Origin: Halieaceae bacterium
Lineage (GTDB): Bacteria > Pseudomonadota > Gammaproteobacteria > Pseudomonadales > Halieaceae
Direction of reading: 5' to 3'
Assembly (NCBI GenBank): GCA_028280635.1
Contig: JANQLM010000001.1
Span: forward strand, 1-44,796
Length of the DNA stretch: 44,796 nt
Part shown: one piece after another, positions 25,882-33,366 of the stretch
How positions within the stretch are numbered: the stretch's first letter is position 1
How the letters are laid out: every line of letters starts with the position of its first letter
Program-made: the position numbers and the translations under genes
The notes under the pieces: generated by a model
The model's input: only the letters and a program-made list of their open reading frames with translations
Told to the model about the DNA's origin: nothing
The model's database searches: none

Positions 25882-26949
25882 TCACAAACCCGGGGTAGGC
25901 TCGATCGGTCTCGGCCAGGCGTTGATCACCGCCTTGACCAGGGTCGCCAGGGGAATGGCAAAAAATACGCCCCACATTCCCCAGATACCGCCGAAGAACA
26001 GCACGGCGAGAATGATCGCCACCGGGTGCAGGTTCACGGCCTCTGAAAACAGCAGCGGCACCAGCACGTTGCCATCCAGCGTCTGGATAACCAGATAGAC
26101 AAACAGAACCGTATAGAATTCCGAGCCGATTCCCCACTGAAACAGGGCAATCAGGGCCACCGGGATGGTCACCACAGTGGCACCGATGTAGGGAATGATC
26201 ACCGACAGGCCCACCAACAGCCCCAGCAACTCTGCGTAATTCAGCGACAGCAGGGTGAAGGCGACGTAGCTGACGGCGCCCACGATCAGGATTTCTATCA
26301 GCTTACCGCGCGCGTAGTTGGACACCTGTTCGTTCATCTCCACCCAGATGCGCGTCAGCAGCGGCCGCTCACGCGGCAGGAAGCCGCCCAGCCAGGCAAG
26401 AATTTTGTCGCGGTCCTTCAGGAAGAAGAACACCAGCAGCGGCACCAGGATGGCGTAGATCAACACCAGCACAAACACCGGGATGGACGCCAGGGACAGG
26501 CTCAACAGCGACTGGCCAAGCTGGGCGGCGCGGCGCTGGGCGGCGCTCACCACCTCGCCGATCTGCTGCTCGGTAATCAGCTCCGGGTACTGCTCCGGCA
26601 ACACTGACAGCCAACCGCTGAATTGCTCGAGCATGCGCGGCAGCTCGCCGAACAGGCTGACGGCCTGCTGCCAGACCAGCGGCAGCACCAGGAACAGGAA
26701 GCCGAAGAACAGCCCCACGAACACCAGAAAAGAGACGGTCACGCCCATCCACTGGGGCAGCCCGCGACCGACGCAGTAGGCGCTGAGGCCCTGCATTAGG
26801 TAGGCCAGCACGATCGCCGCCAGCACCGGGGTGAGGATGTCGCCAATGGTCAGCAGAACCGCAAGCGCCACTGCCAGTAACACCAGCAGCAGGATCGATT
26901 CTTCCTCGAAGAAATAGCGGTCGTACCACTTGCGGAAAATCTCTAGCAA
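25882..26949 (-). CDS. AI-2E-family (PerM-like) membrane permease
   Basis: A 355-residue membrane protein of the AI-2E transporter family. Hydrophobic helices occupy about 17-60, 65-90, 150-180 and 210-330, with the family signature segment LSVIIPYIGATVVTIPVALIA in the second half. Family members export autoinducer-2 or act as Na+/H+ antiporters, and PerM-type proteins are often linked to M48 proteases; the substrate here is unknown. The start is TTG at 26949, one base-pair triplet after the TusA-like stop (26953); no in-frame ATG fits better. Two genes, tusA-like then permease, form one transcript ending at the 25822-25843 terminator. The BepA-type gene is divergent from it, and perM and bepA are often neighbours. 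Confidence 0.88.
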   Translation of the reverse strand: MLEIFRKWYDRYFFEEESILLLVLLAVALAVLLTIGDILTPVLAAIVLAYLMQGLSAYCVGRGLPQWMGVTVSFLVFVGLFFGFLFLVLPLVWQQAVSLFGELPRMLEQFSGWLSVLPEQYPELITEQQIGEVVSAAQRRAAQLGQSLLSLSLASIPVFVLVLIYAILVPLLVFFFLKDRDKILAWLGGFLPRERPLLTRIWVEMNEQVSNYARGKLIEILIVGAVSYVAFTLLSLNYAELLGLLVGLSVIIPYIGATVVTIPVALIALFQWGIGSEFYTVLFVYLVIQTLDGNVLVPLLFSEAVNLHPVAIILAVLFFGGIWGMWGVFFAIPLATLVKAVINAWPRPIEPTPGL

Positions 26950-26952
26950 GAC

Positions 26953-27198
26953 TCAGCCCTCGTCGACCAACTTTTCTATAACGTGGACGAAGACGCCGTC
27001 CAGCTCCTCGCTGGAGACCAGCGGGTGACCGGATTGCTGTGAGAACACCTCGAAGTCGCGCACCGAGCCCCGGTCGGTGGCCAGCACCTTGAGGCGCTCA
27101 CCGCCGCGCATGGCATTGAGAGCGCGCTTGGCCTTGAGCAGCGGCATGGGGCAATCCAGGCCGCGGGCATCCAGCTCGGTAACGGTGGGTTCGGTCAT
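26953..27198 (-). CDS. TusA-family sulfurtransferase-like protein
   Basis: An 81-residue protein of the TusA/SirA fold. The CPxP motif is C16-P-M-P in LDARGLDCPMPLLKAK; the Cys carries persulfide sulfur in tRNA thiolation and related transfers. The start MTEPTVTELD was chosen because it leaves the usual family length; the longer frame to 27252 would run into the promoter region of the divergent protease gene. The stop is 3 bases before the permease start. The partner is unknown. Confidence 0.88.
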   Translation of the reverse strand: MTEPTVTELDARGLDCPMPLLKAKRALNAMRGGERLKVLATDRGSVRDFEVFSQQSGHPLVSSEELDGVFVHVIEKLVDEG

Positions 27199-27269
27199 GG
27201 TATTAGCGCGTTCCTCCAAGGGGCGCACAGTATAGCCACAGGCAGACATCACTGGAACTTCCCTGTCTG

Positions 27270-27298
27270 TTGCGACTCGAACAACACTCCCATAAAGT
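27270..27298 (+). promoter_or_regulatory. Predicted promoter of the BepA-type protease gene
   Basis: TTGCGA (27270-27275) and TAAAGT (27293-27298) with a 17-base spacer, 39 bases before the GTG start at 27338. It lies in the 139-base divergent gap between the TusA-like gene and the protease gene. Confidence 0.6.
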
Positions 27299-27337
27299 AG
27301 CTCGTCTATTCATCTGCTAGCACGCGCCTCGCACCCC

Positions 27338-28780
27338 GTGATCAATCGCCTGGTACAGCTTCTGCTGGCAATTGCGCTGCTCAACGCCAGTGCCTATGCC
27401 ACAGAGGATCTGAAACTTCCGAATCTTGGTGAGTCCAGCACCAGCCTGTTCTCCCCGGAGCAGGAGTACCAGTTGGGCCGTGCCTGGCTGCGCGTGTTTC
27501 GTTCCCAGGCGCCCACCCTCGACGACCCCATGCTGCAGGATTACCTAGAAGACCTGATCTACCGGCTGGTGACCCACAGCGAACTGCAGGACCGTCGCAT
27601 TGAGGTGGTGATTGTCGACAACCCGGTGATCAATGCCTTTGCGGTACCCGGCGGTGTAATTGGTGTGCATACCGGCCTGCTGCTATACGCCCAGAGCGAG
27701 GATGAGCTGGCCACGGTGCTGGCCCACGAAATTGCCCACCTGAGCCAGCGCCACTTCTCACGCCGCATCGAGCAACAGCAGGCGACCCAGCCGCTGACCC
27801 TGGCGGGCCTGCTGGCCGGTGCGGTGTTGATCGCTACCACGGGCGGCGCCGCCGGTATGGCCGCACTGTCAGCCACCCAGGCGGCAGCACTGGACGCCCA
27901 GCTGCGCCACAGCCGCGGCGCGGAACAGGAGGCTGACCGTATTGGCATGCAAACCATGGTGAATGCGGGCATGGACCCTCATGCGGCGCCGGCCATGTTT
28001 GAGCGTATGTTGCAAAACACCCGCTACACCGGTGCCAACCGGATTCCGGAGTTCATGCGCACCCACCCGCTGTCAGAGAGCCGTATTTCCGATACCCGCA
28101 ACCGCGCCCGGCAATATCCACGCACCCAGCGGCCTCCGGCCCTGTCCTACCACCTGATGCGCGCTCGCATGCGGGTACACCACGCCGACACGCCACAGCG
28201 GGCGGCGGAGACCTTCCGCAACAGTCTGGAGGGCACACCGATTTCACGGGACGCCACGCGCTACGGGCTGGTGCTTGCCCTCACCGCCAGCGGCCGGCCC
28301 AAGGAAGCCCAGGCCGAGCTCGACAAGCTGCTCGCCAAAGACCCGACCCGCATCGAGTACATCGTGGCCCAGGCCGAGTTGGATATGAGCATCAACGAGG
28401 CCCAGTCGGCGGTGCGCATGCTGCAGCGCGAGCTGCGCCTGTTTCCCAACAATCACGCACTTACCATGGCCTATGCCCGCGCCCTGCTGATGAACGACCA
28501 GGCCTATATCGCCGAGGAAGTGTTGATTGAGCAGAGCCATATCCGCCCGGAGGACCCCGGGCTGTGGTACCTGCTGGCGGAGGTGCAGGGGCTGTCAGGG
28601 AACATCGTCGGGCTGCACCAGGCCCGCGCCGAGTACTTCATTCTCAACGGGGTGCTGGACCAGGCCGAGCGTCAGCTAAACTACGCGATCCCGCTGGCCA
28701 GGAACGACTACCACACCTCCGCCGAGATCAGCCAGCGGCTGCGGGATATCTCGGAGCTGCGGGAACGGATGAACTTCTAG
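27338..28780 (+). CDS. bepA: Periplasmic M48 zinc protease with TPR region, BepA-like
   Basis: A 480-residue protein with a cleavable signal peptide (about 1-21, INRLVQLLLAIALLNASAYA), an M48 domain with HEIAH (H130-H134) and a third ligand Glu in RGAEQEADRIG, and a C-terminal half of TPR-like helical repeats from about 270. This is the architecture and length of BepA (YfgC), which degrades or chaperones LptD and BamA-pathway outer-membrane proteins. The start is GTG. It is read away from the tusA-like/permease pair and converges on nadA with a 20-base gap that shows no clear terminator. Confidence 0.93.
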   Translation: MINRLVQLLLAIALLNASAYATEDLKLPNLGESSTSLFSPEQEYQLGRAWLRVFRSQAPTLDDPMLQDYLEDLIYRLVTHSELQDRRIEVVIVDNPVINAFAVPGGVIGVHTGLLLYAQSEDELATVLAHEIAHLSQRHFSRRIEQQQATQPLTLAGLLAGAVLIATTGGAAGMAALSATQAAALDAQLRHSRGAEQEADRIGMQTMVNAGMDPHAAPAMFERMLQNTRYTGANRIPEFMRTHPLSESRISDTRNRARQYPRTQRPPALSYHLMRARMRVHHADTPQRAAETFRNSLEGTPISRDATRYGLVLALTASGRPKEAQAELDKLLAKDPTRIEYIVAQAELDMSINEAQSAVRMLQRELRLFPNNHALTMAYARALLMNDQAYIAEEVLIEQSHIRPEDPGLWYLLAEVQGLSGNIVGLHQARAEYFILNGVLDQAERQLNYAIPLARNDYHTSAEISQRLRDISELRERMNF

Positions 28781-28800
28781 CGCTTGTCGCGCACAGCCGC

Positions 28801-29874
28801 TCAGTCCGCCGCGAGAACGCCGGTCTTGAGCTGACGGGCAAAATCCAGCATGCGCTGCAGCGGCACCATGGCGCGCTCACCCACCGCCGGGTCAACAAAG
28901 ATCTCGTTGTCGTTGCGGTCGAAGGCGCCGGCCAGCGCTTCCAGCTCGTTCATGGCCATCCATGGGCAGTTGGCACAGCTCAGGCAGGTGGCACCCTTGC
29001 CCGCGGTGGGCGCGATGATCAGCTCCTTGTCGGGCACCGCCTGCTGCATCTTGTAGAAGATGCCCTGGTCGGTGGCAACGATGAACTGCTGCTGCTCCAT
29101 TTCCTGGGCTGCCCTGATGATCTGGGTGGTGGAGCCGACCCGGTCCGCCAGCTCGATGACGTTGGCCGGGGATTCCGGATGCACCAACACTGCCGCCTCC
29201 GGGTAGACCTGCTTGAGGTCTCGCAGGCCACGGGCCTTGAACTCCTCGTGCACGATGCAGGCGCCGTCCCACATGAGAGTGTCAGCGCCAGTCTGGCGTT
29301 GCACATAGTCGCCCAGGTGGCGGTCTGGCGCCCAAATAATCTTCTCGCCCCGGTCGTGCAGGTACTCGGCCACGTCGAGGGCGATACTGGAAGTCACCAC
29401 CCAATCGGCGCGGGCCTTCACGGCCGCGGAGGTGTTGGCGTAAACCACCACCTTGCGGTCCGGGTGGGCATCGCAGAAGGGGCCGAACTCCTCGATCGGG
29501 CAGCCGATATCCAGCGAACAGGTGGCTTCCAGGGTGGGCATGATGACGCGCTTGTCCGGCGTGAGAATCTTGGCGGTCTCCCCCATAAAGCGCACGCCTG
29601 CCACTACCAGCGTGGAGGCGTCGTGGTCGTGCCCAAAGCGGGCCATTTCCAGGGAATCACTGACACAGCCGCCGGTCTCTTCCGCCAGGGCCTGGATTTC
29701 CGGCGCCGTATAGTAGTGGGCCACCAACACCGCATCTTCGTCGATCAGGCGCTGCTTGATCTGCTCACGCAGGGTGTTGGCTTGCTCTTCGGAAAGGGTG
29801 TGTTTCTCCGCGTGATCGAGGTGCTCCTCGACCTGCTTGCGGATAACTTCGAGGCGGTCGCTGGCAATACTCAT
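28801..29874 (-). CDS. nadA: Quinolinate synthase
   Basis: A 357-residue NadA that condenses iminoaspartate with dihydroxyacetone phosphate in NAD synthesis. The three [4Fe-4S] ligands correspond to Cys119, Cys206 and Cys303, each offset by six from E. coli Cys113, Cys200 and Cys297. [15 protein letters not shown] and [12 protein letters not shown] are further family blocks. It stands alone on the minus strand, converging with the BepA-type gene. nadB and nadC are not in the window. Confidence 0.96.
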   Translation of the reverse strand: MSIASDRLEVIRKQVEEHLDHAEKHTLSEEQANTLREQIKQRLIDEDAVLVAHYYTAPEIQALAEETGGCVSDSLEMARFGHDHDASTLVVAGVRFMGETAKILTPDKRVIMPTLEATCSLDIGCPIEEFGPFCDAHPDRKVVVYANTSAAVKARADWVVTSSIALDVAEYLHDRGEKIIWAPDRHLGDYVQRQTGADTLMWDGACIVHEEFKARGLRDLKQVYPEAAVLVHPESPANVIELADRVGSTTQIIRAAQEMEQQQFIVATDQGIFYKMQQAVPDKELIIAPTAGKGATCLSCANCPWMAMNELEALAGAFDRNDNEIFVDPAVGERAMVPLQRMLDFARQLKTGVLAAD

Positions 29875-30323
29875 GGATCAGTACAGTCCGTTCGGGCGGC
29901 GCAGTCTACCATATTCCCACAACGGCAAACCGCCCCCTGAGCCCGCCACTTTACAGCCTTCGACAGCGCCCGCCTCGCCGGCTGGCAGCCAAAAACCGGC
30001 AAATATGACCAGAGATTTCATAACGCAAGAATATTTCACAAAAATTTTCTAGAAATTTTCTGAATAGGCGAGTATAACTGCCTGTAATTCAAAGAATAAA
30101 CGCAGCCAAAAGATTCTTCGAAGATTCACGGCAGAGCTGCGCAACCGCTCGAAAAACCCGGGAATCATGCCCCATCGAGACGGTACAACTGCAATCCAGA
30201 CAGCGGCAAAGACCGCGGAGCTGCAGGCGACGTTGTAGATAGAGAGCTGTCTGACCGGCCGCTGTAGGGGGCGACCGGTCGACACATAAGAAGACTCGAA
30301 ACCCAAGACCATTAGGGGTAAGT
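29875..30323. other. 449-base intergenic region between nadA and the c-di-GMP gene
   Basis: The first 130 bases are GC-rich and should contain the nadA promoter, though no strong box pair was found. A short AT-rich patch (about 30000-30080) contains TTTCTAGAAA and a -10-like TATAAC (30073-30078) on the plus strand, which would give a leader of about 240 bases. The leader contains successive inverted repeats listed separately. A Shine-Dalgarno-like AGGGGTAA sits just before the GTG start at 30324. No small gene is convincing. Confidence 0.6.
30145..30280 (+). promoter_or_regulatory. Structured 5' leader of the EAL gene (candidate regulatory RNA)
   Basis: Three consecutive helices can form. 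The first pairs CCGCTCGA (30145-30152) with TCGAGACGG (30175-30183), one bulged base. The second, immediately adjacent, pairs TACAAC (30184-30189) with GTTGTA (30232-30237), then TGCA (30190-30193) with TGCA (30222-30225), and encloses GCGG-CAAAGA-CCGC (30203-30216). The third pairs GACCGG (30253-30258) with CCGGTC (30275-30280). The gene downstream encodes a c-di-GMP phosphodiesterase-like protein. It does not match a riboswitch class I can name with confidence. Confidence 0.45.
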
Positions 30324-32030
30324 GTGAGCCTCAAGAACGTACTGGTTATATCCGAGGACAAGGGCGACTACCTGGTCATCAAGGCCGCGCTGGAGCGTGC
30401 AACACCGCGCCGCTTTGAAACCACCACGGCTACCGCCCTCGACAGACCCATCGACGCGCTGGTCGACAACGAGGTCGACGCAGTGGTGCTGGCCCAGGCG
30501 CCGGAGACCGACTACCTGTTGCGCCTGGCCCAGAAGCAGGGGGTATGCACACCCATCATCCTGCTGCTATCGGAAGCCAGTGAGTCCACGAGGCGCCGCT
30601 ACAAGGAGCTGGGGGCGCGGGACTTCCTGCAGCGCGGCAACCTGCACGACGACCTGTTGCACCGGATCCTCGATTACAGCATCGAGCTGGGCGAGGCCCA
30701 TGAGCAGATCCGCTGCCTGTCCAACCACGACCCGCTCACCGGCGCGCTGAATCGCACCGGCCTGCGGGCCCACGTGGAGCGCGCTATCGAACGCTCCCAG
30801 CGCTACCATTTCAGGACCGCCCTGCTGTACCTGGACATCGACGAGTTCACCGAAATCAACAGCGAATACGGTGAAGGAGCGGCCGACCAGGCCATCAAGG
30901 TCATCTACTCGCGGCTCAGCAACGCCCAGCGCAAGATCGACAGCGTGGCACGGGTTGGCGCCGACCAGTTCGTGGTGTGCATGGAAGACGTGCGCGATGA
31001 ATCGCGCCTGCGGGTTATCGCCGACAAGCTGATGGCCCTGGTGCGCGAGCCTATCGCCATCAACGACAAACAATTCTGCGTGGAGCTCTCCGCCGGCGGC
31101 GCCCTCTGCCCCGACCACGGTTCCAATTTCGAAGACCTCATGGAAGCCGCCCGCAGCAGCATGCTGCAGGCCAAGTCCGTGGAGGGCAGCAACCGCTACT
31201 TTACCTACCGCGATCAGCTCAGCTTCGGCTTGCATGACGACCCCACCGGGCTGGCGGCGGAGCTGCGCCAGGCCATGCGCCGGGACGAGTTCGAGCTGCA
31301 TTTCCAGCCGCGCATTGACCTGCGCACGGAGCAGGTAGTCGGCCTGGAAGCGCTAATTCGCTGGAACCACCCCAACCGCGGGCTGATTCAGCCGGATGAG
31401 TTCCTGCCCGCCTGCGAGAGCATGGGATTGATGCGCAGGCTGGGCTATCGGGTGACCGAAAAAGCCTGTGAAGCCATCAAGTGGCTGGACCAGCGGCAGT
31501 TGGATGCTATCGATATCGCGGTGAACGTGTCATTTTCGCAGTTCCAGGATGACCAGTTTGCCGAGATCGTGAAGTGCATCGTCTCACGCTCCGGCATCGA
31601 CCCCAGCCGACTGGAATTCGAGCTGACCGAGAGCACGGTGCTCAAGTGCCCCACCGAAACCCGCCTGCGCATGGACGAGCTCAAGGCCCACGGCCACTCC
31701 TTCTCGCTGGATGATTTCGGCACCGGGTTCTCACAGCTTTCCCATATGACCGACCTGCCGATCTCGGCCCTGAAGATCGACCGCACCTTTATCCGCGACG
31801 TCAGCGAGAACGCTCATCAGCAGGCGGTGTGCATGATGATCATCGACATGGCCAAGCGACTGGACCTGCTGGTGGTGGCGGAAGGCGCCGAGGGCCGCGA
31901 CCAGGTGGACTTCCTCCACTCGGTGAGCTGCCAGCAGGTGCAGGGCTACTATTTCAGCCCGGCCATGCCGCTCAAGGAAATTCCCGGTTACGTGGAACAA
32001 CAGTCGGACCGGATCGCCCAGGTTCACTAG
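30324..32030 (+). CDS. Degenerate receiver - degenerate GGDEF - EAL c-di-GMP phosphodiesterase
   Basis: A 568-residue cytoplasmic protein. Residues 1-120 look like a receiver domain, but the phosphoacceptor Asp position reads VVLAQ and the conserved Lys is missing, so it is a pseudo-receiver. The GGDEF domain (about 130-300) has VGADQF at 211-216 in place of GGDEF and should not make c-di-GMP; it may bind GTP. The EAL domain (310-568) keeps EAL (342-344), NVSFSQF, ELTEST, DDFGTGF and LKIDRTF, so phosphodiesterase activity is likely. The start is GTG with AGGGGTAA before it. It has a long structured leader and ends 8 bases from the convergent cyclase gene. Confidence 0.92.
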   Translation: MSLKNVLVISEDKGDYLVIKAALERATPRRFETTTATALDRPIDALVDNEVDAVVLAQAPETDYLLRLAQKQGVCTPIILLLSEASESTRRRYKELGARDFLQRGNLHDDLLHRILDYSIELGEAHEQIRCLSNHDPLTGALNRTGLRAHVERAIERSQRYHFRTALLYLDIDEFTEINSEYGEGAADQAIKVIYSRLSNAQRKIDSVARVGADQFVVCMEDVRDESRLRVIADKLMALVREPIAINDKQFCVELSAGGALCPDHGSNFEDLMEAARSSMLQAKSVEGSNRYFTYRDQLSFGLHDDPTGLAAELRQAMRRDEFELHFQPRIDLRTEQVVGLEALIRWNHPNRGLIQPDEFLPACESMGLMRRLGYRVTEKACEAIKWLDQRQLDAIDIAVNVSFSQFQDDQFAEIVKCIVSRSGIDPSRLEFELTESTVLKCPTETRLRMDELKAHGHSFSLDDFGTGFSQLSHMTDLPISALKIDRTFIRDVSENAHQQAVCMMIIDMAKRLDLLVVAEGAEGRDQVDFLHSVSCQQVQGYYFSPAMPLKEIPGYVEQQSDRIAQVH

Positions 32031-32038
32031 GGCTCACG

Positions 32039-33274
32039 CTAGTAACAGAGCTTGTTGCGCCCCGCCTGCTTGGCCCGGTAGAGCTGCTTGTCAGCCGCCT
32101 TGATCACGTCTTCCGGCGTCAGCAATTCCTCACTGCGCTCTGCCAGCCCGAGACTGATGGTGACGGCTACCGTACCGCGCTTGATCTTGGTGGCCATGCT
32201 GCCGCGCTTGCGCTCGCCATCCTTTGACTTTACCGGGCGCTTGCCCTTGTCCCGCAGGGTCATGCGGTAGTCCTCCACCGCCTCGCGAATCGCCTCCAGC
32301 GCGTCCACGCACTGCTCGGCATTCTTGCGCGGAAACACCACGCAGAACTCCTCGCCGCCGTAGCGGAAGGCGGTGCCGCCGGCACCAACGCGGGCAATGC
32401 GGCTGGCCACCATTTTCAGTACCTCGTCGCCGACGTCGTGACCGTAGGTGTCATTGAATTTCTTGAAATGGTCTACATCCAGCATCGCCAGGCTGTAGCG
32501 CGGGCCCAGGCCCTTGAGTTTTTCATTGAGGGCACGGCGCCCCAGCAGGCCGGTGAGCTCATCCCGGTAGGCCATGGCATAGGAGCTGCGCAGGATGCAG
32601 GACAACTGGACCAGGCCCGCGGCGGTGATCAAGGACAGCGAGATGTGCGCCAGGTGCAAGCCGCCCAATACGCCGGCACTGGCGACCAGGGTGCTGAGGA
32701 TGGCCACCTCGGTTTCGTCGTCGCGCCACATCAACAAAGCGATGCCCACCAGCAGGGTAATCACATACAGGCCCTGCATCAGCCTGGGCATGACGATGTG
32801 CTCGCTGGGCCAAACGGTGAGCCAGTCAGACGCCGGAGGCAGCAGCGTGGCTACCAGTTGCACCAGCCGCGGCGCCGCCAGCGCCAGCACCCCCAGAGCC
32901 ACGGCGTAGACAAACCCCCAGCGGTTGATAATGCCGCGCTCCGGCACCAACAGCAGAAGCAGCATGGCCAGTGGCCAGGCCAGGGCGATGGCCAGGTAGA
33001 CATCTCGCGCCGCGTTGGCGGCCAGGGTAATTTGCAGAGCATCGCGGATAACCCAGAAACAGCCCGCGGTGAATATCGCCAGCAGCAGGAAGCGACTGCG
33101 GTTGAACTGGTAGGCCAGCACCACGCCCACCGCGGCCAACAGGTACGGTGTGTAACCCAGCAGCACCAGCTGGTCTTCACTGAGGCGATCAAGCAGGCCA
33201 CGACCGTACACCAGCAAGCCCATGAACAGGGCCGGCAAGACGAGTCGCAGGAGTGCCCGAGGCTGCGGTCCCAT
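32039..33274 (-). CDS. Membrane diguanylate cyclase (GGDEF)
   Basis: A 411-residue protein with about six to seven N-terminal transmembrane helices (to about residue 230) and a C-terminal GGDEF domain with an intact YGGEEF signature (306-310), so c-di-GMP synthesis is likely. No RxxD inhibitory site lies at the usual distance before the signature. Between GGEEF and the later TISLG strand there is a Lys/Arg-rich insertion (about 325-350, KGKRPVKSKDGERKRG). The ATG at 33274 is preferred because AGGGGAAAG precedes it closely; a GTG at 33289 is the alternative. It is divergent from the REC-GGDEF-EAL gene with a 92-base gap between starts. Confidence 0.93.
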   Translation of the reverse strand: MGPQPRALLRLVLPALFMGLLVYGRGLLDRLSEDQLVLLGYTPYLLAAVGVVLAYQFNRSRFLLLAIFTAGCFWVIRDALQITLAANAARDVYLAIALAWPLAMLLLLLVPERGIINRWGFVYAVALGVLALAAPRLVQLVATLLPPASDWLTVWPSEHIVMPRLMQGLYVITLLVGIALLMWRDDETEVAILSTLVASAGVLGGLHLAHISLSLITAAGLVQLSCILRSSYAMAYRDELTGLLGRRALNEKLKGLGPRYSLAMLDVDHFKKFNDTYGHDVGDEVLKMVASRIARVGAGGTAFRYGGEEFCVVFPRKNAEQCVDALEAIREAVEDYRMTLRDKGKRPVKSKDGERKRGSMATKIKRGTVAVTISLGLAERSEELLTPEDVIKAADKQLYRAKQAGRNKLCY

Positions 33275-33366
33275 GGTCTTTCCCCTCACCTCCGGCTTAT
33301 TGCTTTTTGTCTAAATAACCGGGTGGTGGTAGATTGGAAGGGTATAACAATTCCAAAGAGCGTGTA

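Noticed and set aside
23477-26098. An 873-codon open frame opposite the M16 peptidase and permease genes
   Set aside because: It is antisense to clear genes with full motifs; long antisense frames are common in GC-rich DNA. Its composition (Gln/His/Arg-rich) is not protein-like.
28564-29940. A 458-codon open frame opposite nadA
   Set aside because: nadA has all its iron-sulfur cysteines on the other strand; the frame is a shadow.
30040-30060. AT-rich palindrome around TTTCTAGAAA as an operator
   Set aside because: The symmetry is only 10 bp and lies in a simple A/T run; chance is a good explanation.
30120-30240. c-di-GMP-I (GEMM) riboswitch in front of the EAL gene
   Set aside because: Only a faint resemblance in the GGCAAAG segment; the conserved first motif, spacing and tetraloop/receptor are not found. 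Kept only as a structured leader.
33334-33366. TTG start giving 11 more residues for the REC-GGDEF-EAL protein
   Set aside because: No Shine-Dalgarno sequence before it, and the receiver domain begins after the ATG at 33367.
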